DNA of 64,000 nt from Gambelia wislizenii (Eukaryota > Chordata > Lepidosauria > Squamata > Crotaphytidae), in NCBI GenBank assembly GCA_030847615.1, contig JAUMIR010000014.1, forward strand, positions 10,082,501 through 10,146,500, in the 5' to 3' direction. This document shows, piece by piece, positions 49,101 through 59,329 of this stretch. The number at the start of each line of letters is the position of its first letter. Position 1 is the stretch's first letter. Below the pieces are notes generated by a model that was given only the letters and a program-made list of their open reading frames with translations, ran no database searches and was not told the origin of the DNA. The translations under genes were made by a program, and so were the position numbers.

Positions 49101-52100
49101 CAGTTTTATGATTTATGTGAATTATTCAGAACTGGAGGCCAAGTCCCTGACACAAACTACATATTTATGGTATGTATAAATGAAATCCTAAAAATGCATG
49201 GAATCCACCCCCCTCCCATTGAAATACTAATTTTGTGATTTGGTAAAGCAGGGGGCTGTCTGTTTTGTTCGGGCTCCTGTTTTCTGGCTCAGTGTACCTT
49301 GTCTCTTTGTTTTTTTAAAAAAACTTTTATTTTATTTATTTTATTTAGTTATTTATACCCCACTCTTCAGCCACAAGGCTATCAGAGCAGCTTACAAATT
49401 GTTTTAAGCAATAGCTATTTACACATCTACACTGCATTAAACAGTTTACAATGTGTGTTAGCTAATTGGCCCCCACAAGCTGGGTACTCAATTTACCAAC
49501 CTACGAAAGGATGGAAGGCTGAGTGAACCTTGGAGCCTGCTGGAATCGAACTTGCAACGTGGTGGCTTGCAGTACTGGCATTTAACCACTGCGCCATCAG
49601 GGCTCCTTTTAGCCCAAAGAGGGCTGGTGGGAAATAAACAATGAGGTCCGGTTAACAATGCTTGGCAAATACCAAGTGTGTGGTTGCTCAGGTGCTTAGA
49701 AATGGGAAACTATTTCTCAGCGTTTTGCAGAACTGGCAAAACTGAGGAATAGTTCATATTCTTCTCAAGAAAGAAGAAAAGTGGGGGGTGTTTAGTTTTT
49801 AATTTTTGTTTATATAACTTTCATTCCTTTTCCTTGAGAATTCTTTCACACATCCCGTGCTCCATGCTTTTGTTTGTTGAAGTCCAAGGTGCTCCAGACC
49901 AAGCACTTGCAATGAATTCTCGATGAGTAACAGAACAGGATCAATTGCTTTCTGTATGTTCTGATGTTCTGTTTTGTGTGATATGAGCTGGGTCCTGTAT
50001 TTTCCATTATGAACCCTCCCAAGTTTTAAGATCTTCAGGGGAGGTAATTCTCTCATTCCTCCCTCTGGACAAGTGTGTTTGGTGAAGTCACAAGAAGGCC
50101 CTTTTAGTGAAAGCTCTCAGGTTCTGGAATGGAGTCTTCTAAGGAAGGCTAAGTTGTTAACTCACTGTCCTTCAACTGGAAGCCTTTATAATCAGACAGA
50201 GTTTTGAGAACTGCCTGGCTATTGAGGAAGAAGTTTTTAAATGTACTTTCCCCTTTTTAATGTACTTTTTGCTTTCCCTGTTGTACTTGCCGTGCAGTAT
50301 ACACTAAAACACTGTTTTAATTGCAGGGTGATTTTGTAGACAGAGGCTATTATAGCCTTGAGACATTTACTTATCTTCTTGCCCTGAAAGCAAAATGGCC
50401 TGATCGTATCACACTCCTGCGTGGAAATCATGAAAGCAGGCAGATAACACAAGTATATGGATTTTATGGTAGGTTTTCCATCTCCTGAAAAACCAATTCT
50501 CAGTTACAGTTAACATAAAAATTGTGATAAATTGACTTTGTTTTCCTGGAAGTTCTTGATTTTTTTAAAAAAAAGATTATAGATACAGGTTTTATCAAAA
50601 CTAAAAGCAAAAATGAGCTTTGTATTGTAGTTTATAACAACATTGAGAGGGCCACATGTTCCCTCTGTCTAACTGAGAAATAATAACAAAACTTTTTAAA
50701 CCCTTCCTTCTCTTTGCAATAGATGAATGCCAAACCAAATATGGCAATGCTAATGCCTGGAGATATTGCACCAAAGTTTTTGACATGCTCACAGTAGCAG
50801 CGGTAAGAGTTTTTTTTGTTTTTGTTTTAGTTATGTGCTTTCAAGTTGTTTCTGACTTATAGCAACTTTAAGGCAAACCTGTCATGGGGTTTTCTTGGCA
50901 AGATTTGTTCAGAGGTGACATATGTGTGCTATTGAATTTCTCTGAGGGTGAGAGAGTATGATCAGCTCAAGACAATCCAATGGGTTTCCATGGCTGAGTG
51001 GGAATTTGAACCCTGGTCTCCCAGGGTCCTATTCCAACAGCCAAACCACAACATTACACTGGCTCTCTATGTTTTTTACTATATCTTTTGATAATGTAAA
51101 CTGAGTGCCATTGAATGTTGCCAGGTCTTCATTTCTCCTGAAAACCAGCTCCGAAGGGTTTCCCAGGTCTCTGGATGTAGTTTTAGGACCACACAGCAGC
51201 TTGCAGGGGAGAGGGGGTTAACCTCTGGGTTCCATTGGATTTTGTTGTTCACCCAGCAGAAGCCCTTTGTTACTGTCCTTCTCAAACCATAGGTTTCCTC
51301 AAATGTCTCTTGACATTTTATATGGCTAACAAAATCCTATCCCTTTGTTTTTCCCTTAAGTTAATAGATGAGCAGATCCTCTGTGTACATGGAGGCCTAT
51401 CTCCAGACATCAAAACACTAGATCAGATCCGAACCATTGAACGTAACCAAGAGATTCCGCACAAAGGAGCATTTTGTGACCTTGTCTGGTCAGACCCAGA
51501 AGATGTTGACACGTGGGCCATTAGTCCTCGAGGAGCAGGCTGGCTATTTGGAGCAAAAGTCACCAATGAGGTATTAAAGTAAAAATAAAGCACCATCTTA
51601 TAAAATGGTCCATTTATCAGTTATGTGCTGGGCAGCAGTTCTGACCTAAAATCAAAATCTTGTTGGAGAAAGTATGGCAAGTATACAGTCATTTGGGAAT
51701 ATGTCAGATACATACTTTTATAATAATAATAATAATAATAATAACTTTATTTTTGTACCCTGCCTTTTGCTTATTAGGCAATCAAGGCGGCTCAGAACAA
51801 TTGAATATAAAAACAAATCCATAACAATAGTAATAACTTAAAATAATTTACCCCCCTTAAAATTACATATAACAGTGCATATATTTTAAAATTAAAACAG
51901 CTTGTCAGCACTGGCAACAGCTGAATTCTGTTTTCGTAACTTGTATTTGCTTGTACAGGGGGAGAAGTATGAGATCTTTGGAAAAGTTGCCTTTTTCACA
52001 AGTAGGGTATTCGTTTACTTGCCCAAAACAAGATAAGGAACACCCCCTCCATCCTATTCCTGAATCTGACCTGATATGCTAATAGTATTGGTTGCCCAGT

Positions 52101-53100
52101 ATAAATCTGTTCGGAGTTACTTTGTTGAAACTCGTTATACTGCTATTAGAAAAGTCTTTGCATCCAGTGATCCAAAGGATAGCATTTAATCCAATTGCAC
52201 ATGGGAAATGCCTTTGTTGTGTCCAGTGTCATTGTAGCGTTTGACTCGCATGTTCTTAGAGATAGCAGTTGACTTTCAAGGTCACATCTAAGAAGTATCA
52301 GCTCTTAGAAAAATGGAATACAGGGTGGAGAACAAATTCAGGGGTATCTGTGCTTATCCTAGAACAAAGTCCATATACCTTAATTTGACAAAGGAGAAAA
52401 GCACAAAATTCTCTGCGCCAGCTTTTGAAAGCACAAATATCTTCAAACAGAGATGATATATTTTTTTTAAAAGCCAACAAGGAGAGGGGACTTGATGGTG
52501 TTAGAGCTACGTTGTTAGTTAAGTGACGAGGTTAGAATTATTCAGACTATGTGAATAGCATAGTCATTTCCCTCCTTCCCCTCCATGCTTTTTTGCCTGA
52601 TAAAAAGGCCTGTGGTTTGAAAAGCTTTTTTGCAGAGCATTTTGTCCCTTTTTGGCTGACCTGTTACAATAAGGAAGTCATCAGAAGAAGGATTGTTAAC
52701 ATATAGCTAAGAAAATATACCGGTAGTTTCTTTTGGGATTGTGTTGGTCCCCTGAAGAGTTGCTGTATCTGCTTTCTGTCAATGATAGGTTGTTTTTCTT
52801 CCACTGTCTCTGCTATAAATGTTTCTTTTCTTCCCCCTTTAAATCCAACAGTTTGTTCACATCAACAATTTAAAGCTCATTTGCCGAGCCCACCAGCTGG
52901 TACACGAAGGTTACAAATTCATGTTTGATGAGAAGCTGGTGACAGTATGGTCTGCTCCAAACTACTGCTATCGCTGTGGAAATATCGCCTCAATCATGGT
53001 CTTTAAAGATGTAAATACAAGAGAACCCAAACTCTTCCGTGCAGTCCCAGATTCAGAACGTGTGATCCCACCAAGAACAACCACACCGTATTTCCTCTGA
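40044..53100 (+). CDS. PPP6C: PPP6C, protein phosphatase 6 catalytic subunit (7 coding exons)
   Basis: Catalytic subunit of the Ser/Thr phosphatase PP6 (PPP family, two-metal active site), acting with SAPS/PP6R subunits in cell-cycle, DNA-damage and inflammatory signalling (family knowledge). CDS join: 40044-40118, 47051-47146, 49104-49169, 50327-50468, 50723-50802, 51361-51570, 52852-53100. All junctions are in phase; total 305 aa, equal to human. Metal and catalytic motifs: CGDIHGQ (exon 2), [10 protein letters not shown] (exon 4), LRGNHESRQ (exon 4), VHGGLSPDI (exon 6), [10 protein letters not shown] and [12 protein letters not shown] (exon 7). It ends in TPYFL, the methylated C-terminus of the PP2A-like group. 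The protein seems almost unchanged from mammals. Intron 1 (6.9 kb) is full of nested transposons. Confidence 0.98.
40412..40679 (+). mobile_element. tRNA-headed SINE, family A, best copy
   Basis: 'ggagccctggtggcgcagtg' head, A-box-like and B-box-like segments, body 'aggttcactcagccttccat', '3' part 'gccgctctgatagccttgtg' and an (AAAT)n tail. Confidence 0.9.
40680..41253. mobile_element. Element with about 148-bp inverted arms (Penelope-like?)
   Basis: 40680-40827 and 40932-41081 are near-exact reverse complements ('ggttgggtaggagtgtatg' against 'catacactcctacccaacc'), separated by about 105 bp. Downstream are 'gaagatgccagccacagatg', 'caggcgaaacatcagaaaga' and a 44-bp direct repeat at 41116 and 41160, ending near 'ggatgccggccgtgaaagcc'. 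This downstream text is a common amniote repeat. Inverted terminal arms would fit a Penelope-like retroelement, but no reverse transcriptase is present and the class is inference. Confidence 0.55.
41320..41587 (-). mobile_element. tRNA-headed SINE, family A
   Basis: Reverse copy: 'tagttatttataccccactc', 'ctatcagagcagcttacgaa', 'accactgcaccaccagggct'. Confidence 0.88.
41594..41871. mobile_element. MITE family 2 copy
   Basis: CAGTAGGCCCCCTGTATC ... GTGGTCCTACTG with TA flanks. A 30-bp segment 'tgtatctactgattcattat' is duplicated in tandem near 41604-41655. Confidence 0.85.
42131..42530 (+). mobile_element. hAT-like element, best full copy
   Basis: About 400 bp with inverted ends CAGTAGTTCTTAACC ... 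GAAGAACCACTGG. Interior: 'tggtccagggacccccaggg', 'cattgccattcaatcctgtc', (GTT)n tract, 'cttaagtcttgggggtccac'. Non-coding. The flanks suggest only an imperfect 8-bp target duplication. Confidence 0.82.
42762..42940 (+). mobile_element. hAT-like element, 3'-truncated
   Basis: 'agtggttcttaaccaggagc', 'gcacattgccattcaattca', 'acaaacttgcaggaagaagc', then unrelated sequence. Confidence 0.7.
43198..43590 (-). mobile_element. CR1 LINE 3' end
   Basis: 'gaatcatagaattggaagg', 'ctctagtccaacccctgtc', 'ctgtttaaagacctccaaag', older and more diverged than the copies at 59.6 and 63.9 kb. Confidence 0.85.
44172..46103. other. PPP6C intron 1: repeat remnants and unrecognised sequence
   Basis: 44172-44330 is a reverse L2/SINE-like remnant; 44350-44537 is a hAT-like element ('gggtttctcaaccagcattt' ... 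'aaaaaggttgagaaaagctg'); 45735-45960 is a second reverse L2/SINE-like copy ('caacaatcctgtgagattga'). The rest shows nothing recognisable. Confidence 0.6.
46104..46592 (+). pseudogene. BovB/RTE-like LINE ORF C-terminal fragment
   Basis: Conceptual fragments in sense: [14 protein letters not shown], then (with frameshifts and a stop) [31 protein letters not shown] and [11 protein letters not shown]. This is the C-terminal pattern of RTE/BovB-type non-LTR retrotransposons. Degenerate and inactive; the clade call is from pattern memory. Confidence 0.55.
47051..47146 (+). CDS. PPP6C: PPP6C exon 2
   Basis: 32 codons, [20 protein letters not shown] to CGDIHGQ, giving the first metal-binding motif. 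Acceptor TTTCTAG, donor CAG|GTGAAA. Confidence 0.97.
47758..48050 (-). mobile_element. tRNA-headed SINE, family B, with internal insertion
   Basis: Reverse: tail 'gccttcaagctctttccaac', body 'cttcctctgaggctg', then about 60 bp of LINE-tail-like DNA ('agcaggatataaataaatat'), then the rest ('gtcacccagtgggtttcctt', 'ttgaaccctggtctccagag'). Confidence 0.8.
48691..49020 (-). other. Unrecognised 109-codon open frame in PPP6C intron 2
   Basis: Minus-strand frame beginning [19 protein letters not shown], with mixed composition and a basic C-terminus ([19 protein letters not shown]). It looks more protein-like than the neighbouring shadow frames but has no recognised domain, promoter or splice partner. 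It could be an exon-like remnant of a retrocopy, or chance. Confidence 0.25.
49104..49169 (+). CDS. PPP6C: PPP6C exon 3
   Basis: 22 codons, [20 protein letters not shown] then FM. Acceptor CCTTTCAG, donor ATG|GTATGT. Confidence 0.97.
49322..49606 (-). mobile_element. tRNA-headed SINE, family A, full copy
   Basis: Reverse, complete from 'tagttatttataccccactc' to 'ccactgcgccatcagggctc', in PPP6C intron 3 just 150 bp after exon 3. Confidence 0.9.
50327..50468 (+). CDS. PPP6C: PPP6C exon 4
   Basis: [20 protein letters not shown] to the GNHES catalytic motif and QVYGFY. Acceptor ATTGCAG, donor G|GTAGGT. Confidence 0.97.
50723..50802 (+). CDS. PPP6C: PPP6C exon 5
   Basis: [20 protein letters not shown] then DMLTVAA. 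Acceptor TGCAATAG, donor GCG|GTAAGA. A SINE family B copy begins about 20 bp after this donor. Confidence 0.97.
50820..51067 (-). mobile_element. tRNA-headed SINE, family B
   Basis: Reverse: 'gtgctttcaagttgtttctg', 'tttcttggcaagatttgttc', 'ttgaaccctggtctcccagg', 'cattacactggctctct'. It fills nearly half of PPP6C intron 5. Confidence 0.88.
51361..51570 (+). CDS. PPP6C: PPP6C exon 6
   Basis: 70 codons from [20 protein letters not shown] to [10 protein letters not shown]. Acceptor CCCTTAAG, donor GAG|GTATTA (weaker than the others). Confidence 0.97.
51715..51850 (-). mobile_element. LINE 3'-tail-like repeat
   Basis: (ATA)n then 'ctttatttttgtaccctgcc' and 'aatcaaggcggctcagaac', the reverse of an L2-type 3' tail, in PPP6C intron 6. 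Confidence 0.6.
52852..53100 (+). CDS. PPP6C: PPP6C exon 7 (coding part)
   Basis: 82 codons and [23 protein letters not shown] ... [10 protein letters not shown]. Acceptor TCCAACAG. Confidence 0.97.
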   Translation, partial: FVHINNLKLICRAHQLVHEGYKFMFDEKLVTVWSAPNYCYRCGNIASIMVFKDVNTREPKLFRAVPDSERVIPPRTTTPYFL

Positions 53101-53398
53101 GACATTTGCTCTGCCCCCCTTGTCCTGTTTTTCTGTGTGACATACTTTTTATTGAGCACTTTGCTGCTGAAATGCTGCCTCTTGCCTTTTTTTATTTTTA
53201 AATTATCTCAACGTGTTGTATATTGTCTGTAGTGATGCGTCTCTTAATCTCCCTCCACACACATGCCTCTTGTCCCACACCTTTCCTCCCAAATTTGTCT
53301 AAGAGTGCTTTTGAAATATGTCTAAGCACTTACCTTGCTGTTTTAAAGTGCTTATGATTTTCTCTTTTTTTTTCCAGGGAAAATTCAATTTTCCCTTC

Positions 53399-53812
53399 AA
53401 ATAAAATAAAAACAGAGCAAGACACCAGAACTAGTCTGATCTCCTTATTCCATCCAAACATTTATCTTTGGGGAAGGTTTTTGGATAAAGTTTTAAGAAA
53501 TTTCAGCAGCAAAGTTGTATTTAATGTGCATGACAGGACTTTCCAGGTCCATCCAGTGCACGCCATGAATTGCCCCTGCTTTATATTTTTGTTTTAAGCT
53601 GGTATAAATAAGTGGCTTAAAAGGCTTCCCCAATTTGGTTTTTTTCAGATTTGGATTTGTTTATATTTTTTAGGATTCAAAGGAAAATAGAAAACTCGCT
53701 ACAGGTATTTGAATTTGTACATTAAAATAATTGTTCTGATTTTTCTCAGATACCTTGTATTTTTAATAAAGTCATATCTTGAACTCTGCCTCTAGGTTAA
53801 ACATTCGAAATA
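53399..53812 (+). terminator. PPP6C: PPP6C candidate poly(A) signals
   Basis: AATAAA overlaps at 53399-53409, occurs again near 53766, and again near 53807. Mammalian PPP6C has a long 3'UTR, so further signals downstream (for example near 55986) may also be used. Confidence 0.6.
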
Positions 53813-56344
53813 AAAACCTACATTGTTGATGTGAATGTGATGGCCTTTCATTTTCAAGTCTTCACAAAGATATATTAGGTACAAACTTAATTTGGCTGTG
53901 TACAACTGTGTCTCATAAAGATGCTGTTTTCTTCTTTGGAGACTGGGATACTGACCTAAAACATCTGTTCTCTGCATATATTTGGGTCAGACTTGCTCTT
54001 TGTGTAATGTACTGAGTTCTACTTCTAGATGATACAGCAATAGAAGTTCTGAAGGAATTTGTTAAGATGAAAAGGCTGGTTTCTGCTGAGATAAGGTCTC
54101 TTTGTATCCTTTGCTCTCAGGTAAACGTGCCCAAATACTTTCTTGTCATAACTTCACATCTGCTAGGGCAGGGCTGTCAGTTTTACAAGGCAATAAGCAG
54201 CTTTCAACTTGCCAAAGTATCCGCAGGGTTTTCTGCCCCAAAGTATGAAACTGGGTTTTTAACTGGTGGCTGTGTATGATTCATACTACAAGCATTGGAT
54301 ATATTGTTCATTCTTCCTATGTATAACTGTAGAGTCCTCTGGCCACACACACACACAAGCTTAGTGTGACTGGCACAATGATGCAATATATAAACTGTTA
54401 TGCTTAATTCTCTTTCCATAAAGTCTCAAAATTTTATGTCAGATTTTGAATTATAATGGAACTGCCTCCTGTTGTAGCATTAGTTCCCCAGCATTTTGCT
54501 TTCCATGTGTTCTGGACTTCCGCCCCCAAAATCCATGACTGTTTGACAAGCTGTCTGGCATTTCTGGGAGCTGAAGTCACCCAACTATTGTTTGGGTGGG
54601 TCTGTCTAGGACAGAGTGAGGAAACTGTGGCAGATGGGTCTGCATATGGCCCCCCAAAGCCCCAAAATTTTCATTGGATTTTTGCCCAAATTTTCTATGG
54701 AAGCTGAAGCACAAAAGGCTTTCCTTTGCAAGGGTTGAAAGCACAGCATATCCTTGAGGGCAGGAGAACTATAGATACCACCACCTATGCTAGACCAAAG
54801 TGGGCAATACACCCTACTGGACCACATTGCCCTCACGGGAACAAAACTGTTTTGGGCATCTGTAAACAAAAAATCAGGGGTGCTTCTGAGTCCAAAAGAC
54901 CCAGCGACTTGAGTACTTCTTACACTGCACGATCATAGCACTATGATTCTACTTTAAACTGCTTTAGCTTCATCCCATGCAATCCTGAGGTTTGTAGTTT
55001 GGAGAGGCACTAATGCTGTCTGGTTTAGAAATCTGAACACCCCTTCCCAAACTCCAAATCCCAGGATTCCATAGGATGGAACCATGGCAGTTAAAAGTGG
55101 GATCATAGTGCTATAATTTGTGTGTGTGTGTGTGAGAGAGAAAAGTCCCATGGCAAAATTGTCCCCATCCATGAGGCCATTTGGGGAGCAAATTTTTAAG
55201 GTCTCCTGAAGGGCCAGTGCACCTCCCTAGCTTCCAATAGATGCCCACTGCTGGTCTAGGATATTCAGTGATGATATAGTATGTTGCGTTCTTCCCCATT
55301 GATGTTATATGCTTTCTCTTTTACAGCAGAAAACCTTGAGTGCTTCAGTCTCCAAAACAAAAAAAAAAAATGATAGAAAATTGGGAACAGACTGAAACAT
55401 AGTGAAGTGCTTTGAAAAATTGCAGTGTTGGAGTCAATGGTTTAGAACTAAACTTAGTCATGCTTAGAACAGATCCGTTTAAATTACTGAGAGAAACAGA
55501 TCATGACTAAAGTCCCATTTATTTAAATCAGTCATTTCTAAGTCTAGATTCAACTCAGTGGATTGGATCTAAAAGTAACAGTTCTCCTTCAAAGGTGAGC
55601 CATCAAACTTTTACCCTACCTGTTATCTTGATTATCTTCATGTCAATTTTGAGCTACATTCCTGTGAAAATGTACTTTTGTGATAAATTTTGTGGCTGTA
55701 ACCCTTTCCAGTTGTGCTGGTTGGTTCAATGTTAAAGGTAATATGCCAGACACAAAAACTGACTTTAATAATGTGAGAACACTCTGGGTAAGTGGATATA
55801 TTAAAGGTGGCGTCAGTACATGAAGCAGTTTTGAAATCATTGACCACAGTTTATCAGACTTGTTCTGATTTATGTATGTTGCAGAAATCAGAGGTGCCAT
55901 TTTTTCCCCCAAAGATTTGCAGCATGGCATGGTGAAAATTGCTGGTATTATCGACACAATTGACTACAAGGCCTATCTGGACTCCGAATAAATAAAAGAG
56001 CTTGAAACCTAAACGCTGTCCTGTATAAACTGTTTTTGATGGAAGGATGGGTAATAGTGCATTACTGAAATGGGATAAAAGAGAATTGAACTGGAGTCAG
56101 TTAAGGTAATGCAAGAGAGTTGGCTGAATTATTATTTTAGGTTGAATTAAGGGCAATTGAACTGCAGCAAGGGGGTGAAATGGGTCAAACTTTCAAGTGT
56201 GGCATTGGATGAGGATTTTGAAATGAGCCTCTTAAGGGGAAACAGGCAAACCAGCGTGAGTCAAGTTGTGAACAAATGATCTGTTAGGCTTTGTTTTGAA
56301 GTAAAATATAAGGAAAATGTATCTACTACTAGGCACTTTAGATT
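53813..56344. other. Intergenic / possible PPP6C 3'UTR extension
   Basis: Besides the foldback MITE, no gene is recognised. A minus-strand frame at 55957-55643 contains a stretch (LTPPLIYPLTQSVLTLLKSV) faintly like a LINE RT N-terminal segment, not strong enough to call. Confidence 0.4.
54926..55135. mobile_element. Foldback MITE family 3
   Basis: Left 'gatcatagcactatgattct' and right 'ggatcatagtgctataattt' are inverted ends of a palindromic element containing 'aatcctgaggtttgtagttt' and 'caaatcccaggattccatag'. A (GT)n tract follows. Confidence 0.75.
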
Positions 56345-56577
56345 TGATATGTGCCTTCAAGTTGTTTCTGGCTTAAGGCAACCCTGAGGTGAACCTATCA
56401 CGGAATTTTCTTGGCAAGATTTGTTCAGAGGACAGAGCCTTTGCTGTCCTCTGAAGCTGAGAGAGTGTGGCCTGCCCAAGTCACCCAGTGGGGTTCCATG
56501 GCTAAGTAGGGATTCAGACCCTGGTCTTCAGGATTTTGTAGTCCTATGCTTGAACTGCTACACCATGCTGGCTCTCA
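56345..56577 (-). mobile_element. tRNA-headed SINE, family B
   Basis: Reverse: 'tgccttcaagttgtttctgg', 'ttcttggcaagatttgttca', 'ctgcccaagtcacccagtgg', 'acaccatgctggctctc'. Confidence 0.88.
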
Positions 56578-56825
56578 ACTTGAGATTGCAAAAGATTAAA
56601 ATGTTTAATTAGCTGGCAGATGGATGAACATCTGTCACCTGATACCTTCATCACTTGTGGTAAAGCTGAATATATGGAGGACCTTATGCCTTTACCAAAT
56701 TGGACTCCTTTTCTTAGCATATAAAGTTTTAATATGGACATTCTGTAATCTTCTATAGGTCTTTGTTAAAGAAAAGAGGTTGATGAAATTTTAAATGCTA
56801 CTGGTTGGCTGATGACTTTCAGATG

Positions 56826-56935
56826 GAGAGACTGTCAGGAATGCTTTGATTGTTTACTCCTGCATGGCAGGGGGTTGGACTGGATGTCCTTGTGGTCTCT
56901 CCTAACTTTGTGATTCTGTGATTCTATGATTCTAA
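56826..56935 (+). mobile_element. CR1 3' end, short
   Basis: 'actgtcaggaatgctttgat', 'gggggttggactggatgtcc', 'gtgattctgtgattctatga'. Confidence 0.82.
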
Positions 56936-57082
56936 TATAAAGCCCTCAGTCTGTTTCAGTTAGCCAGTGGGGAGCAAGAAATATCTGCAAAGGAGGACAT
57001 GCAGCACAAGTTGAAGGGACACCACAAATCAAGGCTGAAATCAAGGAGCCAGAGAGTTGATTCTTAATTATTATAATTATTG

Positions 57083-57225
57083 TTTGCTTTCAAGTCATTT
57101 TCAATTTATGGTTAAGATGAACCTATCAAATGTTTTCTTGCAATATTTATTCAGTTGAGATTGCCCATTGTCTTGCTTTTAGGCTGAGAATGTCTACAGT
57201 CACTCAATGGGTTTCTATGGCTGGT
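57083..57225 (-). mobile_element. tRNA-headed SINE, family B, degraded
   Basis: 'tgctttcaagtcattttcaa', 'acctatcaaatgttttcttg', 'gtcactcaatgggtttctat'. Confidence 0.65.
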
Positions 57226-57701
57226 CAGTTTGCTTTATATTATATTGCATTTTTGTATTTTATTTGGATCATTTGTTTTATAATTGGATTGCATAGGTTT
57301 ATATTTTTATTATTCCTTCCCACTGTATGTATGTATGTATATACACACATATTTTAGATTGTACGCCTCTGGCTGGATCTGCTGTTTTTTTGGTTGTCGT
57401 ACTTGTGAAACGCCAGATAAATTGATGGTGCTATATAAATAAATGATGATGATAATAGCATGATTGGTCCCATGTTAAGAAAGACAGGAGTAAATTAATT
57501 GAAGAAATACTTTTGCTAAGCAGTAAAACCACCCAAGAACATGGTACTGACAAACTTAAAGTGAATTTGAGGTTGTGAAATGAAGCCAGGTGAGGAGGAA
57601 TGAGGTGGACGGAGCTGAGCCAAGGTATAAGCAGCGTTTGCAAGCACATGTGAAGGAAGGAAGTTTAAACATCAATGGACTTATTAAACTACAAGAATAC
57701 A

Positions 57702-57930
57702 GTTGTCCCTTCACATTTGCTGGGGTTTCGTTCCAGGACCCCCCCATGAATACCCAAATCCGTGAATACGCAAGTCCCATTATATGCAATGGCAAAGCAA
57801 AATGGTGTCCCTGATATAAGATGGCAAAATCAAGGTCTGCTTTTTGGATTATTATTTTTAAAGAATATTTTCAAACCGTGAATACTTAAAACCGTGAATG
57901 CCAAATCCGTGCATGTGGGAGACAACTCTA
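57702..57930 (+). mobile_element. MITE family 1 copy
   Basis: CAGTTGTCCCTTCACATTTG ... GGGAGACAACTC; shares 'aatccgtgaatacgcaagtc' and 'ggattattatttttaaag'. Confidence 0.82.
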
Positions 57931-58234
57931 TACAGAAATAGACAAACTTACATGTTTAATTAAAAACCAAGCGACAGACATTTATAGGAAAGAGTGGACT
58001 ATCTTAATACCTGTGACTTAGTTATTAAAGGAGTAGAATTCTAATTAATAAATTGATACTATACAACAGTGTGTAATTACAAATATACAATTACAGAAAA
58101 ATTAATAAAACAAAGCAATAGAATTAATGAATGATATGTAAGTAAGGAGGTGAAAGATAGAAAATGAAATTCAAAATCAGAGATTGGAAGTCGTTTAACT
58201 TTGTTTTTGTAGGGAAATGGTTATGTCTAGTGAA

Positions 58235-58535
58235 TGTGCTTTTTTTGTATATGTTCTCAAATTGTTTTACATTTATTATTATGTCTTTTATGTTTTAATT
58301 TACTTTAATACTCAGTAAAAATATAATTTTTTAAAAAAAGGAAATGTCAGTGGAAAGAACTCGAATCCTTCCTGTAGCTGTAACTGAGTGTGCTTTTTTG
58401 TATATGTTATCGAATTGTTTTATATTTATTATTATGTCTTTTATGTTTTAATTTACTTTTAATATTCAGTAAAAAATATAATTTTTAAAAAAGGAAATGT
58501 CAGTGGAAGGAACTCAAATCCTTCCTTTAGCTGTA
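58235..58535. repeat. Tandem duplication, 152-bp unit
   Basis: 'attattatgtcttttatgtt', 'aggaaatgtcagtgga' and 'cttcctgtagctgtaactga' recur about 152 bp apart (for example 58340 and 58492). AT-rich, of unknown origin. Confidence 0.8.
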
Positions 58536-58611
58536 ACTGAGGTAAAAGTTAACTGTGCTGACAGGAAAATGGAACCTAATTTGTTTGAGATGCCCGAATA
58601 TGGGAAAGCTG

Positions 58612-58812
58612 AAGTTTCTCCTTTATCACACTACACTCTCATAGCGCTATTATTCCACTTTAATTGCTAAGGCTGCTTCCTGTGGACTCCTGGGATTTGT
58701 AGTTTAGGGAGGCGCATTTAGCAGCCTCAGCCAGAGAGCTCTTAAGCTTCACTGGACTACGAATCCCAGAATGCCACAGTAGGCAGGCATGGCAGTGAAA
58801 GTGGAATAACCC
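58612..58812. mobile_element. Foldback MITE family 3 next to the ARPC5L promoter
   Basis: 'cactctcatagcgctattat' and 'tggcagtgaaagtggaataa' are inverted ends. The arms carry 'cctgggatttgtagttt' and 'ggactacgaatcccagaatg', an inverted pair of ZNF143-like cores. Confidence 0.75.
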
Positions 58813-58849
58813 TGGACGGTTAGGACGGTTGAGTAAAGGGGGCGGAGCC

Positions 58850-59153
58850 AGGCACGCTGATGAGGTCACGTGGGTGGAGAATCGAACTGAGAATGTCGAA
58901 CGCTCAACTGAGAAATCCGTGAGGCGAAGCTCCTCCCCTTTCCTCGCGCCCCAACCTCCCCGGCAGGCTCCGCCCCGGCGATTGGCTGATTCTTATTTCT
59001 AGCTCCCGCCTCTCGGGCAGGTGGCGTTTCCGCTTCCGGTCGGTGCGAGTGAGCGGCTGAGGGAACGGAGCGGTTAGTCGGTGGTTGGCAGCCGTCGAGG
59101 AAGCATCGCCGCCGGAGAGAGGGGAGCGCTCGAGGCCGTCCCGCTCGGCCGCC
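58850..59153 (+). promoter_or_regulatory. ARPC5L: ARPC5L CpG-island promoter and 5'UTR
   Basis: GC-rich, TATA-less. It contains GTCACGTG (E-box) near 58865-58872, an inverted CCAAT box (GATTGGCTG) near 58980, an ETS-like CTTCCGGT near 59033 and dense CpGs continuing through exon 1. Long antisense and out-of-frame open frames here result from high GC. The transcription start is not resolved. Confidence 0.75.
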
Positions 59154-59329
59154 ATGGCGCGGAGCTCGCTCTCTTCGCGCTTCCGCCGCCTCGACATCGA
59201 CCAGTTCGACGAGAACCGCTTCGTGGAGGAGCCCGACGGGGGCGAGGCGGGCAGCGAGGCCGGGAGCGGGGCTGGGGCGGCGGAGAGCGAGGCAGGGCTC
59301 GGGCCCGAGGTGGAGGCGGCGCTGCGGCA
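59154..59329 (+). CDS. ARPC5L: ARPC5L first coding exon (Arp2/3 complex subunit 5-like)
   Basis: Encodes the N-terminus of the p16-type subunit of the Arp2/3 actin-nucleating complex. MARSSLSSRFRRLDIDQFDE followed by NRFVEE matches ARPC5L (MAR-x-x-LSSRFRR) better than ARPC5; an acidic Gly/Ala/Glu-rich linker then leads to EVEAALRQ, the conserved point just before the helical core. ATG context GCCATGG is optimal. The exon gives 58 codons plus two bases (CA of a Gln codon) and ends at a U12-type donor ATATCCTTT. The linker (residues about 30-50) is longer and richer in Gly than I recall for mammals. The remaining exons lie beyond the window; the 269-codon open frame that reads on into the intron is an artefact. 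Confidence 0.92.

Noticed and set aside
55643..55957. LINE reverse-transcriptase fragment on the minus strand
   Set aside because: Only a faint resemblance over about 30 residues; too weak to list as a feature.
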